DNA of 64,000 nucleotides from an uncultured Pelagibacteraceae bacterium. GTDB lineage: Bacteria > Pseudomonadota > Alphaproteobacteria > Pelagibacterales > Pelagibacteraceae. The notes under the pieces were generated by a model. The model saw only the letters and a program-made list of their open reading frames with translations. It was not told the DNA's origin and did no database searches. Positions 36,535 to 45,263 of this stretch are shown here, in pieces; positions within the stretch are counted from its first letter, which is position 1, and each line of letters opens with the position of its first letter. The stretch lies in assembly GCA_902589305.1 (NCBI GenBank), contig CACISL010000002.1:44316-108315 (forward strand), given 5' to 3'. The translations under genes and the position numbers were made by a program.

Positions 36535-37556
36535 TTTAAGGAATTAAAAAGATTTATTCTATTTTTATTTTTTGTAATGTAACCAATCTCATATGGGAGA
36601 AATTTTTTTTGAAAATATTTTTTGACATTAATAATGTTTCTTTTAGAGCAAATGATACAAAAACCAACACCGCAATTGAATGTTCTCATCATTTCATTGT
36701 CAGAAATATTATTTTTTTTTATCCACTTGAATATCTTTTTAATTTTAATTTTTGACAAATCAATATTTATAGATAAATTTTCAGGAACTGACCTTGAGAG
36801 ATTTTCAACTAAACCACCACCTGTAATGTGGGCAGCTGCATTAATTAATTTTTTATTAGTTAATTTTAAAATTTCTTTTGTATAAATCTTTGTTGGTTTT
36901 AATAAATTATTCTTTATCTGATTAGGAATTTTTTTTCTTTTAAGCACGTGTCTTATTAGAGAATAACCATTAGAATGAACTCCACTGGAGGGCACTGCTA
37001 GAATTACATCTTTATCTCTTACATTCTTTTTACTTAAAATTTCATTTTTTGAAACTATTCCAACACTAAATCCTGCTAAATCAAATTTATCTTTTGAGTA
37101 AATTCCTGGCATCTCAGCTGTTTCACCACCAATTAGTCTGCAGTTTGATAATTTACAACCTTTAATAATTCCCTTTAAAATTTTTTTGGACTTTTTTAAA
37201 TCTAATTTTCCAACAGCAAAGTAATCTAAAAAAAATAAAGGTTTTGCTCCTTGAACTATTAAATCATTTACACACATAGCAACTAAATCTATTCCAATAG
37301 TTTCAAACTTATTAAATCGATTAGCTAAATCAATTTTTGTTCCCACACCATCTGTACATGACACTATTACAGGATTTTTAATCTTTAGTTTACTGATATC
37401 AAATATGGAGCCAAATCCACCAATATTCTCATTCTCTAAACTGTTTTTCCTTTTTTTGACATCTTTTTTTGATAAATGAGAAATATGATTAACGAATTTG
37501 TTAGCTAAGGAAATGTTTACACCACTTTTTTTGTAACTAATGTTTGTTTTTTTCAT
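36528..37556 (-). CDS. purM: Phosphoribosylformylglycinamidine cyclo-ligase (AIR synthetase)
   Basis: Fifth step of purine synthesis: ATP-dependent ring closure of FGAM to AIR. The 342 residues contain SYKKSGVNI near the N-terminus, VSCTDGVGTKIDLA, DLIVQGAKPLFFLDYFA, GGETAEMPGIY, PSSGVHSNGYSLIR and HITGGGLVENL, all PurM family blocks. It is followed by purN on the same strand. Its start codon is only 22 bases from the start chosen for the divergent DUF2066 gene, so promoters must overlap or lie inside the opposite gene. Confidence 0.96.
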   Translation of the reverse strand: MKKTNISYKKSGVNISLANKFVNHISHLSKKDVKKRKNSLENENIGGFGSIFDISKLKIKNPVIVSCTDGVGTKIDLANRFNKFETIGIDLVAMCVNDLIVQGAKPLFFLDYFAVGKLDLKKSKKILKGIIKGCKLSNCRLIGGETAEMPGIYSKDKFDLAGFSVGIVSKNEILSKKNVRDKDVILAVPSSGVHSNGYSLIRHVLKRKKIPNQIKNNLLKPTKIYTKEILKLTNKKLINAAAHITGGGLVENLSRSVPENLSINIDLSKIKIKKIFKWIKKNNISDNEMMRTFNCGVGFCIICSKRNIINVKKYFQKKFLPYEIGYITKNKNRINLFNSLKW

Positions 37557-37578
37557 TTATAAAATGATATTAGTTTTT

Positions 37579-38622
37579 ATGAACAGTTTTAAATTTATAT
37601 TAATAATACTAGTTATTTTTTTCAAAACTGGAAATGTTTTGTCTCAAAATAAATTATTTAATGTTAATAATATTGAAATAACTAATAAATCGAATGGCAA
37701 AATCGAAGTTTTAGCTGAACGAGCTATAAAGCAAGGCTTTGAGCAACTTATACAAAGGATTTTATTAGATGAGGATACAAAAAGGATTAAAAATCTAAGC
37801 TTTCCTGAAATAAAGGAATTAGTTTCTTATTATCAAGTAAAAGATGAGTATGACGAAAACACAGAAAATAAAAAAATTTTTAATATTTTTTTTGATAAAG
37901 ATAAATTGCATGCTTTATTTTTCCGAAAAGAAATTTCTTACTCTGATATCTATAAAGAAGAGTTATATCTTTTACCAATTTTAAAAAAAAATGATCAAAT
38001 TTTCATATATTCAAAAAATTTTTTCTACGAAAAATGGAATGAATTTGAAAAAAATGAGCTAGTTGATTTTGTTTTACCATTAGAAAATATTGAAACAATT
38101 CAACGAATTAATTTTGAAAAAAATAATTTATCTGATCTTAAAATTAAAAATATCTTTGAAGAATATAGCAATAAAAATATTGCATTAATTATAATTCAAG
38201 ATAGTAATTCAAATGAAGAAAAAGTTTTCATCAAAGCGAGAATTACAGGAAAAAATATAAATAAAAATTACATAATTCAAAATGAAAATTTAGAAAAAAA
38301 AGATTTCTACAAAAAAATTATATTAGATATAAGGAGAGAAATAACTAAAATTATTAAATCTCAAAACTTAATAGATGTAAGGACACCTTCATTTATAAAT
38401 ACTAAACTTGAATTTAATAAAAAAAATAATCTAGTTGAATTAAATAAAAGAACTAAAGAAATAGATTTGATAGAAAATATTTATATTCAAGAGTTAAACA
38501 ACAAATATATTTTGCTTAAAATAAAATATTTTGGAAAAATAAGTAAAATTATTGAAGAGCTAAAAAACCAAAAAATAATTTTAAAATTAAAAGCAGATCA
38601 ATGGAGTCTCGAAATCATATAA
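37579..38622 (+). CDS. DUF2066 family exported protein
   Basis: A 347-residue protein with a signal peptide (MNSFKFILIILVIFFKTGNVLS) and a DUF2066-type body: AEQ/AERAIKQGFEQLIQRIL near the N-terminus and mixed alpha/beta with many Lys and Asn afterwards. Function is unknown. In alphaproteobacteria it typically precedes hdaA, as here, with a TAATG stop/start overlap. In-frame starts also exist at 37540 (overlapping purM in the opposite direction) and 37564. The start at 37579 is chosen because it gives the cleanest signal peptide and no overlap with purM, but 37564 is equally possible from sequence. Confidence 0.75.
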   Translation: MNSFKFILIILVIFFKTGNVLSQNKLFNVNNIEITNKSNGKIEVLAERAIKQGFEQLIQRILLDEDTKRIKNLSFPEIKELVSYYQVKDEYDENTENKKIFNIFFDKDKLHALFFRKEISYSDIYKEELYLLPILKKNDQIFIYSKNFFYEKWNEFEKNELVDFVLPLENIETIQRINFEKNNLSDLKIKNIFEEYSNKNIALIIIQDSNSNEEKVFIKARITGKNINKNYIIQNENLEKKDFYKKIILDIRREITKIIKSQNLIDVRTPSFINTKLEFNKKNNLVELNKRTKEIDLIENIYIQELNNKYILLKIKYFGKISKIIEELKNQKIILKLKADQWSLEII

Positions 38623-39284
38623 TGAATCAACTTATTTTTAAATTTCCTTTCAAAGCAAAATTTTACGAGCAGGACTTTTACGTTTCTGAGAATAATTTTT
38701 CAGCATACAAGCTTATAGAAGATTGGCCAAACTGGCCCGGTAAATGGCTCAATGTTTTTGGCGTTTCTGGGTCTGGTAAAACGCATTTATCTAAAATTTT
38801 AGAGAAAAAAATTGAAAAAATTAAAATCATAGAGTCATCATCTATGAATGATAACACTATATCAATAATTAATAATCTAGATTGTTTAATAATTGATAAT
38901 TTTAAAGATGATATTGACCAAAAGTTGTTTTATTCGTTATTAAATCATTCAAAACAATTGGAAAATTTTATTTTAATTAACAGTTTGTCTCCTATTAATA
39001 ATAATACATATAGTTTAGCGGACTTGAGTTCTAGGATAAGTAGTTTTTTATCTATTGGAATTGAATTGCCTACTGATGATTTGCTTCAAGTTATAATTTC
39101 AAAAAATTTTTCTGAAAAACAAATAAATTTAGATCCAAAAATATCAAATTTTATTATAAAAAATGTTGATAGATCGTATGATAAAATGTTTAAATTTCTA
39201 AAAGATGTTGATGAATTATCATTATCATCTGGAAAATCAATAAATATTAATCTAATAAAAAAACTAATAAAAAAAAATGAATAA
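38622..39284 (+). CDS. hdaA: HdaA/Hda-like DnaA regulatory ATPase
   Basis: A 220-residue DnaA-related AAA+ protein that, with the beta clamp, promotes hydrolysis of DnaA-bound ATP after initiation and so limits re-initiation. The N-terminus MNQLIFKFPF is the position of the clamp-binding peptide; Walker A GVSGSGKTH lies at 47-55, followed by a Walker B-like LIIDNF and DLSSRISSFLSI (sensor/arginine region). It lacks the DnaA DNA-binding domain. The start at 38622 overlaps the DUF2066 stop by one base; an upstream in-frame ATG at 38601 would add seven unrelated residues and is rejected. The stop overlaps aspS by 8 bases. Confidence 0.88.
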   Translation: MNQLIFKFPFKAKFYEQDFYVSENNFSAYKLIEDWPNWPGKWLNVFGVSGSGKTHLSKILEKKIEKIKIIESSSMNDNTISIINNLDCLIIDNFKDDIDQKLFYSLLNHSKQLENFILINSLSPINNNTYSLADLSSRISSFLSIGIELPTDDLLQVIISKNFSEKQINLDPKISNFIIKNVDRSYDKMFKFLKDVDELSLSSGKSININLIKKLIKKNE

Positions 39285-41064
39285 ATATAGATCACATAAT
39301 TGCTCGGAGTTAAAAGAGTCTGATATTAACAAAAACGCAACTCTTTCAGGATGGATTCATAGGAAGCGAGATCACGGAAATCTGCTTTTTATAGATTTAA
39401 GAGATCATTACGGTATCACTCAGTGCGTTGTTGAAAAAAAAAATAAGTTTTTTGAAATTTTGGAGAAAATTAAACCTGAGTCTGTTGTTAAAATCTCAGG
39501 TAAGGTTCTAAAAAGAGGGGATGGAACAGAAAATACAGAACTCAAAACTGGAAAAATTGAATTAAGTGTAAGTGATTTAGAAATATTATCTAAAGCCGAA
39601 GAACTACCAATGCCTATATTTGGTGAACAGGATTATCCTGAGGATATAAGATTAAAATATAGATTCTTAGATTTAAGAAGAGATGAAATGCATAGAAATA
39701 TTATTCTAAGATCAAAAGTAATTTCTTTTATTAGAGAGGAAATGTTAAAATTAGGCTTTCTTGAGTATCAAACTCCAATACTTACTTCCTCTAGTCCTGA
39801 AGGTGCTAGAGATTTTTTAGTTCCAAGCAGATTAAATCCTGGAAAATTTTATGCATTACCGCAAGCTCCCCAGCAATTTAAGCAATTAATAATGGTTTCT
39901 GGATTTGACAAATATTTTCAGATTGCTCCTTGTTTTAGGGATGAGGATGCAAGATCTGACAGGAGCCCAGGTGAGTTTTACCAATTAGATTTAGAAATGT
40001 CATTTGTTGAGCAAGAAGATGTTTTCCGAGTAGTTGAAAAATTGATGATTAACCTTTTTAAAAAATTTTCTACAAAAAAACTCTTATCAGAAAATTTTCC
40101 AAGAATTACCTATAAAGAGTCAATGGAGAAATACGGGACAGACAAACCAGATCTAAGAAATCCTTTAGTGATACAAGATATTACCAAAGTCTTTTCAAGA
40201 GACGATGTAAAATTTGATATTTTCAAAAAATTAATAAAATCAGGCGCTATTGCCAGATGTATAGTTACGAAAAATACAAAAGACAAACCAAGAAGTTTTT
40301 TCGATAATATTGACAAATGGGCAAAAAATCTTGGGTCGGCTGGTTTAGCTTATTTTACTTTTGAAAAAGAAAAAAAAATTCAAGGTAAAGGCCCAATAGG
40401 CAAATTTTTTAGCGAAGAATCTTTAATGGAAATCATGAAAATATGTGGTGCGAAAATAGGTGATAGTATTTTTTTATCATGTGGAACAAAAAAAGAAATA
40501 GAAAATATTTTGTCACTTGCAAGAAATAAAATTGCAGAAGAATTAAAAATTATAGACAAAGATAAGTTTGGTTTTTGCTGGATAATAGATTACCCAATGT
40601 TTGAATTTGATGAAAAAACAAAAAAAATTATATTTAGCCATAATCCATTTTCTATGCCCCAAGGAGATTTAAATAAAATTGATTTCAATAAACCTCTCAA
40701 TATAAAAGCTTTTCAGTATGATATTGTTTGTAATGGTGTTGAGCTCTCATCTGGAGCAATAAGAAATCACATACCTGATTTAATGTTTAAACTTTTTGCT
40801 ATTGCAGGGTATAGCAAAAAAGATGTACAAGATAAATTTAGTGGAATGATTAACGCCCTAAGTTTCGGAGCACCTCCTCATGGTGGTATAGCGCCAGGAA
40901 TAGACAGAATTGTTATGTTGTTAGCTGGAGAAAAAAATATAAGAGAAATTACCTTATTTCCAATGAATCAAAACGCTCAGGACTTAATGATGTCTGCTCC
41001 ATCTAAAATCAATGATGAGCAGCTTAAAGAACTGGGATTAAAAATTAATGTAAAAAAGAGCTAG
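39277..41064 (+). CDS. aspS: Aspartyl-tRNA synthetase
   Basis: Charges tRNA-Asp with aspartate. The 595-residue bacterial-type enzyme has an N-terminal OB-fold ([21 protein letters not shown]), class II motif 1 ([11 protein letters not shown]), motif 2 ([24 protein letters not shown]), the bacterial GAD insertion domain (about 290-420), and motif 3 near [16 protein letters not shown]. Many alphaproteobacteria use a non-discriminating AspRS with GatCAB; whether this one does cannot be decided from sequence alone. It follows hdaA and its stop overlaps the convergent TSCPD gene stop (CTAG, 41061-41064). Confidence 0.97.
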   Translation: MNKYRSHNCSELKESDINKNATLSGWIHRKRDHGNLLFIDLRDHYGITQCVVEKKNKFFEILEKIKPESVVKISGKVLKRGDGTENTELKTGKIELSVSDLEILSKAEELPMPIFGEQDYPEDIRLKYRFLDLRRDEMHRNIILRSKVISFIREEMLKLGFLEYQTPILTSSSPEGARDFLVPSRLNPGKFYALPQAPQQFKQLIMVSGFDKYFQIAPCFRDEDARSDRSPGEFYQLDLEMSFVEQEDVFRVVEKLMINLFKKFSTKKLLSENFPRITYKESMEKYGTDKPDLRNPLVIQDITKVFSRDDVKFDIFKKLIKSGAIARCIVTKNTKDKPRSFFDNIDKWAKNLGSAGLAYFTFEKEKKIQGKGPIGKFFSEESLMEIMKICGAKIGDSIFLSCGTKKEIENILSLARNKIAEELKIIDKDKFGFCWIIDYPMFEFDEKTKKIIFSHNPFSMPQGDLNKIDFNKPLNIKAFQYDIVCNGVELSSGAIRNHIPDLMFKLFAIAGYSKKDVQDKFSGMINALSFGAPPHGGIAPGIDRIVMLLAGEKNIREITLFPMNQNAQDLMMSAPSKINDEQLKELGLKINVKKS

Positions 41065-41882
41065 CTTTTAGTTTTAAGGTTTATTCTTACGTCTGATAAA
41101 TCAACCAATTTTTCCTCTAAATTACTTCTTACAAATCCTTTTGAGGTTATATTTTTAACTATTTTTAAGAATTTATCTTCTGAGTTATCGTTTGAAATAT
41201 TTTTTGTGCTAGCAATAGATGGAGTGTGAGCTAATTCCTCTTTTCCAAGATATGAGATAGCAAGCTCTCTAAAAACATAATCTAAAATTGAAGAAGCGCT
41301 TAAAATTCTATCGTTACCCAATACTTTGCCTGATGGTTCAAATTTTGTGTCTATAAAGGCATCTACGTACTCATCCAAAGGAACTCCATATTGAAGACCA
41401 AGAGAAATTGCGATCGCAAAGTTATTCATCATCGCCTTTACTAATTCACCCTCTTTATTTGTATCAATAAAAATTTCACCTATTTTTCCATCGTCATATT
41501 CTCCAGTATGTAGATATACTTTATGATCACCTATTTGTGCTTTTTGAATATAACCTTTTCTTCTATCAGGCATCTTAAATCTTGAGTGGTTCTTTATTTG
41601 AAACGTGTTATTACTTACAACTTTATTATCTTTCTTAGGATTATTTATATTATTTACTATTTCACCTTGAACACTTTTATCAAATTTAACTGTACTAGAT
41701 TTCCCTTTTTTGTTCTCACCTACTTTTTTTGTTTTTCTATTATTTAATTTAACATCAATTACCTGAACATCCCCGTCTGTTCTATTATCTATTTGAGATA
41801 ACTCTTGGTCATTTAAATTATCCAATGTATGTACAGTTTTGAAAGTACAAGTGTAGTAAGTTTCGACAATAAACTTTTTCAT
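41061..41882 (-). CDS. Standalone TSCPD-domain protein resembling the C-terminus of class II ribonucleotide reductase
   Basis: A 273-residue protein. An N-terminal part ([17 protein letters not shown], about 1-60) and a low-complexity Lys/Asn linker (60-105) lead to a domain beginning [37 protein letters not shown] and continuing [54 protein letters not shown]. This is the C-terminal TSCPD region of adenosylcobalamin-dependent ribonucleotide reductase (NrdJ), here without the catalytic barrel. Such separate proteins occur in other alphaproteobacteria. Its function is not known to me; an accessory or regulatory role for NrdJ is inference. It is a single-gene unit, convergent with aspS, with a Lys-rich tail. 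Confidence 0.8.
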   Translation of the reverse strand: MKKFIVETYYTCTFKTVHTLDNLNDQELSQIDNRTDGDVQVIDVKLNNRKTKKVGENKKGKSSTVKFDKSVQGEIVNNINNPKKDNKVVSNNTFQIKNHSRFKMPDRRKGYIQKAQIGDHKVYLHTGEYDDGKIGEIFIDTNKEGELVKAMMNNFAIAISLGLQYGVPLDEYVDAFIDTKFEPSGKVLGNDRILSASSILDYVFRELAISYLGKEELAHTPSIASTKNISNDNSEDKFLKIVKNITSKGFVRSNLEEKLVDLSDVRINLKTKS

Positions 41883-41979
41883 AATAATAGGAATCTCTTG
41901 TTTTAGGTATATATGAAATGGTATAAGTGTCTAGATTATAATTTACAATTATTAATTGTGTGGATTTAAAATTTTTATT

Positions 41980-42330
41980 ATGAGCTTAAAAGTTATTTTT
42001 ACATGGTGGAATAGACAAACCTTTGGAACTTTCCTTAAAACTCTAATTTATGGAATTTATGTTGGTAGTGACGAATTTGGTAATAAATATTACAAAAGTA
42101 AAAAAGGCGATCGATGGGTGGTATATTCGGGAAATGTTGAGGCAACAAAAATAACTTCAGATTGGTTTTTATGGATGCACCATACTATTGACAAAATTCC
42201 AAATAAAAATGATCTTGAAAAATATTCTTGGGAAAAAAAACATATTGAAAATAAAACCGGAACTAAAGAAAGTTATAAACCTGTAAAAATAAAAAAAAAT
42301 GTTATTAAAAAATATGACACTTGGAAATAA
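41980..42330 (+). CDS. NADH:ubiquinone oxidoreductase NDUFA12/B17.2-like subunit
   Basis: A 116-residue soluble protein. FTWWNRQTFGTFLKTLIYGIYVGSDEFGNKYYKSKKGDRWVVYSG followed by EATKITSDWFLWMHHTID is the NDUFA12 family, the alphaproteobacterial counterpart of a mitochondrial complex I accessory subunit on the matrix/cytosolic arm. An in-frame TTG at 41956 would add eight residues not found in the family; the ATG at 41980 (MSLKVIF) is preferred. It is followed by the DUF2155 gene, its usual neighbour in alphaproteobacteria. The family is a good lineage indicator: it is largely confined to alphaproteobacteria and mitochondria. Confidence 0.9.
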   Translation: MSLKVIFTWWNRQTFGTFLKTLIYGIYVGSDEFGNKYYKSKKGDRWVVYSGNVEATKITSDWFLWMHHTIDKIPNKNDLEKYSWEKKHIENKTGTKESYKPVKIKKNVIKKYDTWK

Positions 42331-42829
42331 AATCATTTATTTTTTATTTTTTTTTGTTATTTCTCTAAAATGTTACTCTAATGCAGAAGAAAAAATCACA
42401 AGTTCTCCTCTTATTAATTTAGAAAAGATTAAACCAAGTTTTGAGGAGACTTCTAATGAATTAGAGGAAATAAATAACTCAAATGAAAAATTAAAAAAAA
42501 AAAACTTAAGAGATAAAAATATTTTATCGACCTCTCATGCAGTATTGATAGGTCTTGACAAAATTACTGCTAAATCTTCTGAACTTATTATTAACTTAGA
42601 CGAAGCAAAAGTTTTTGGGCCATTAGAAATAAAAATTTTAAAATGTGGTAAAATTAGAGTAAATAACAAAAACGAGAATATTGCTTACATGCAGGTAAAA
42701 GATTTAGCTAAGAGTGAAAATGATAAAGTTTTTATTTTTAACGGTTGGACTTTTTCGTCTGACCCAAATATTATGCCATTCGATCATGCAATTTATGATT
42801 TACAACTATTAAATTGTAGAAATGTTTAA
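42314..42829 (+). CDS. DUF2155 family exported protein
   Basis: A 171-residue protein: signal peptide (IIYFLFFFVISLKCYSNA), a low-complexity Glu/Lys/Asn stretch (about 25-75), and the DUF2155 domain (ITAKSSELIINLDEAKVFGPLEIKILKC, then VFIFNGWTFSSDPNIMPFDHAIYDLQLLNC). The two conserved cysteines could form a periplasmic disulfide. Function is unknown; the gene is regularly found next to the NDUFA12 gene, as here. Starts at 42299 and 42314 are both in frame and both overlap the NDUFA12 gene; 42314 is chosen for the shorter overlap. The stop overlaps the convergent accC stop (TTAA). Confidence 0.85.
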   Translation: MTLGNKIIYFLFFFVISLKCYSNAEEKITSSPLINLEKIKPSFEETSNELEEINNSNEKLKKKNLRDKNILSTSHAVLIGLDKITAKSSELIINLDEAKVFGPLEIKILKCGKIRVNNKNENIAYMQVKDLAKSENDKVFIFNGWTFSSDPNIMPFDHAIYDLQLLNCRNV

Positions 42830-44163
42830 TAAAATTTTTCTTTACTAAGCCAATTTGTATCAAATTCAGAGCTTATGAATTTTTTGTGATTTAAAATTTT
42901 TTTATGTAATTCAATAGTCGTAGTGATACCTTCAAGCACAAATTCATCGAGAGATCTCAGAGTTCTTTGTATTGCTTCAGTTCTATTTCTACCTTTGCAA
43001 ATAACTTTAGCTATAAGACTGTCGTAATATGGGGTAATTTTACATCCTTGAAAAATTGATCCATCAACTCTAGTTCTAAAACCAGAAGGTTGATGACAAA
43101 CACTTATAACCCCTGGACTAGGTTGAAAGTCTAGCGCTGGATTTTCAGCATTTATTCTACATTCTATTGAATGACCCCTGGGATTTATATCAATTTGTTT
43201 CAATGCAGTCTCACCTGTAAAGGCAATCCAAAGTTGTTCTTTAACAATATCAATTCCAGTTTGAACCTCAGTCACTGGATGTTCGACTTGAACTCTAGTA
43301 TTCATTTCTAAAAAATAAAATTTGCCCTTTTCAAATATAAATTCAACTGTTCCAGCTCCCTCATAATTAATTTGCTCAACCATCTTGGTTGTTTTTTCTA
43401 ATAAATCTTTTCTTTGTTCTTCAGTAATAACTGGACTAGGGGTTTCTTCAATTAATTTTTGATGCCTTCTTTGAACCGAGCAGTCTCTCTCTCCTAAATG
43501 AACTGTTCTATTTTTGCCAGACATTATTTGAACTTCAATATGTCTTGGATTCTCAAAATATTTCTCAATATATAGTTCATCATTACCAAAAAACTTTTTT
43601 GCTTCAGTCTTTGCAATTAAATATAAATTTTCTAGCTTGTTTTCTTGCTCTACTATTTTCATTCCTTTTCCACCTCCACCTCCGGCAGCTTTTATTAAAA
43701 TAGGATAACCAATCTGTTTACCAATTGATTTTGCTTCGCTTAAAGATTTTACTCCACCCTCCGAACCCTCTATAACTGGCAAACCATATTTTTTTGCTAT
43801 CCTTTTAGCTTCAATTTTGTCACCCATCTTAGAAATTATTTCTGCACTTGGTCCAATAAATTTTATACCGTGTTTGTTTACTATTTCAGAAAATTTAGCA
43901 TTTTCAGAAAGAAAGCCATATCCAGGGTGTATCGCTTCTGCACCTGTAAGGTCCACAGCAGACATGATGGAGGAAATATTTAAATAACTATTTTGAGGCT
44001 GGTGAGATCCGATACAAACACTTTCATCAGCTAATCTCACGTGCATAGATTCAGAGTCCGCATCTGAGTGAACTGCAACTGTTTTTATACCCCATTCTTT
44101 ACATGCTCTTATTATTCTAACAGCAATTTCACCTCTATTTGCTATTAAAACTTTTTTAAACAT
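42826..44163 (-). CDS. accC: Biotin carboxylase subunit of acetyl-CoA carboxylase
   Basis: ATP-dependent carboxylation of the biotin on AccB, first half of malonyl-CoA formation. The 445-residue ATP-grasp enzyme shows FKKVLIANRGEIAVRIIRA, EAIHPGYGFLSENAKF, the glycine-rich ATP loop KAAGGGGGKGMKIV, ERDCSVQRRHQKLIEETPSP, EMNTRVQVEHPVTE and the biotin-carboxylase C-terminal domain (HSIECRINAENP). It lies three bases downstream of accB on the same strand. The malonyl-CoA it helps make is used by FabD. accA and accD are not in the window. Confidence 0.97.
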   Translation of the reverse strand: MFKKVLIANRGEIAVRIIRACKEWGIKTVAVHSDADSESMHVRLADESVCIGSHQPQNSYLNISSIMSAVDLTGAEAIHPGYGFLSENAKFSEIVNKHGIKFIGPSAEIISKMGDKIEAKRIAKKYGLPVIEGSEGGVKSLSEAKSIGKQIGYPILIKAAGGGGGKGMKIVEQENKLENLYLIAKTEAKKFFGNDELYIEKYFENPRHIEVQIMSGKNRTVHLGERDCSVQRRHQKLIEETPSPVITEEQRKDLLEKTTKMVEQINYEGAGTVEFIFEKGKFYFLEMNTRVQVEHPVTEVQTGIDIVKEQLWIAFTGETALKQIDINPRGHSIECRINAENPALDFQPSPGVISVCHQPSGFRTRVDGSIFQGCKITPYYDSLIAKVICKGRNRTEAIQRTLRSLDEFVLEGITTTIELHKKILNHKKFISSEFDTNWLSKEKFY

Positions 44164-44166
44164 TTC

Positions 44167-44592
44167 TTATTTAAGAAGAACTAAAGTTTGGCCAAACTCA
44201 ACTGGCTGACCATCTTCCACTAATATTTTTTTTACTTCACCATCGCTAGTAGAGGGAACGTGGTTCATAGTTTTCATCGCTTCAACTATCATTACAGTCT
44301 GACCTTTTTTTATTTTATCTCCGATTTCAACAAATTTTTTTGCTCCAGGCTCAGGTGCCAAGTAAGCAGTTCCTATAATTGGAGATTTTACTCTTATCCC
44401 ATCACTGTCTTCAGAATTTTTCAAAACAGTTTTATTCGGAGATACAACAGCGCTTGTTTTTTGTTGCTCGACTCCTTTCAAGGCTCTAGAAACTTTAATT
44501 TTAGTTTGACCATCTTGGTATTCTAATTCAGATAAATTAAATTCTTTTAAATGATCAACTAGTTCTTGAATTAATTTTTTGTTAATTTTCAT
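44167..44592 (-). CDS. accB: Biotin carboxyl carrier protein of acetyl-CoA carboxylase
   Basis: A 141-residue carrier: N-terminal segment INKKLIQELVDHLKEFNLSELEYQDGQTKIKVSRA, a linker (about 55-70), and the biotinyl domain with the biotinylated Lys in VEAMKTMNHV. The thumb segment (YLAPEPGAKKFVEIGDKIKKGQ) marks it as the acetyl-CoA carboxylase type. The start codon shares one base with the aroQ stop (TAATG on the minus strand). The order aroQ-accB-accC is the usual alphaproteobacterial one. Confidence 0.96.
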   Translation of the reverse strand: MKINKKLIQELVDHLKEFNLSELEYQDGQTKIKVSRALKGVEQQKTSAVVSPNKTVLKNSEDSDGIRVKSPIIGTAYLAPEPGAKKFVEIGDKIKKGQTVMIVEAMKTMNHVPSTSDGEVKKILVEDGQPVEFGQTLVLLK

Positions 44593-45026
44593 TATTTTAA
44601 AAACGTTTTCATTGCATTTAAAGCCATTATATAGCCTTCAGCACCAAATCCACAAATAATTCCGTTAGCTACTTTGCTTATTAAAGATTTATGTCTAAAC
44701 TCTTCTCTATTATAAATATTACTTATATGCAATTCAATAATGGGAATTTTAATTATTTTTAAAGCGTCATGGATTGCAACTGATGTGTGAGTGTATCCTC
44801 CGGCATTAATAATTAAACCATTTTGCCTATTTCTTGCCTCTTGGATTTTCTCTATAAGTTCCCCTTCTATATTTGATTGAAACATTAAAATTTCAAATTT
44901 ATTTTTTTTTCCAAAATCTATGCACATTTTCTCTATATCTTTTAGGGTTTTACTCCCATATTGAGATTTCTCTCTTTCACCTAAAAGGTTGAGATTTGGA
45001 CCGTTAAGAATTATAATTTTTTTCAT
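44592..45026 (-). CDS. aroQ: 3-dehydroquinate dehydratase, type II
   Basis: Third step of the shikimate pathway: dehydrates 3-dehydroquinate. The 144-residue type II enzyme shows ILNGPNLNLLGERE, the active-site loop Tyr in SQYGSKTLKD, FQSNIEGELIEKI, INAGGYTHTSVAIHDAL and ELHISNIYNREEFRH. The ATG at 45026 is used; the codon before it is TTG and would add one Met-like residue only. It begins the aroQ-accB-accC unit. Only 33 bases separate it from the divergent thiS start. Confidence 0.97.
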   Translation of the reverse strand: MKKIIILNGPNLNLLGEREKSQYGSKTLKDIEKMCIDFGKKNKFEILMFQSNIEGELIEKIQEARNRQNGLIINAGGYTHTSVAIHDALKIIKIPIIELHISNIYNREEFRHKSLISKVANGIICGFGAEGYIMALNAMKTFLK

Positions 45027-45059
45027 CAATTACTATTATTAGCATTGATTAACTGAATT

Positions 45060-45263
45060 ATGGCAAAAATACAATTAAATGGCAAAAAAATTTCAATTAA
45101 ATCAAATTTCTCTATTTATGAATTGTTAAAAAAATATAAGTTAAATAACAAAAAAATAGCAATTGAGTATAATGGAGTTATTATTCCAAAAGCAAAATTC
45201 AAAAATAAATTTTTAAAAAATAATGATAGATTAGAGATTGTTCATTTCATTGGAGGCGGTTAG
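45060..45263 (+). CDS. thiS: Sulfur carrier protein ThiS
   Basis: A 67-residue ubiquitin-fold protein whose C-terminal glycine is adenylated and thiocarboxylated to deliver sulfur to the thiazole synthase ThiG. IQLNGKKISIKSNFSIYELLKKYKLNNKKIAIEYNGVIIPK and the ending IVHFIGGG (three glycines; two is the minimum) identify it. It is directly followed by thiG with no gap. No TPP riboswitch fits in the 33 bases upstream. Confidence 0.9.
   Translation: MAKIQLNGKKISIKSNFSIYELLKKYKLNNKKIAIEYNGVIIPKAKFKNKFLKNNDRLEIVHFIGGG

Noticed and set aside
38601..38621. Upstream ATG for hdaA
   Set aside because: It would add seven residues read from the DUF2066 coding end; ATG 38622 gives a TAATG junction and the expected N-terminus.
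41956..41979. TTG start for the NDUFA12 gene adding eight residues
   Set aside because: The family begins at MSLK-type sequence; ATG 41980 suffices.
45027..45059. TPP riboswitch before thiS-thiG
   Set aside because: Only 33 bases are available and no conserved riboswitch segments are seen.
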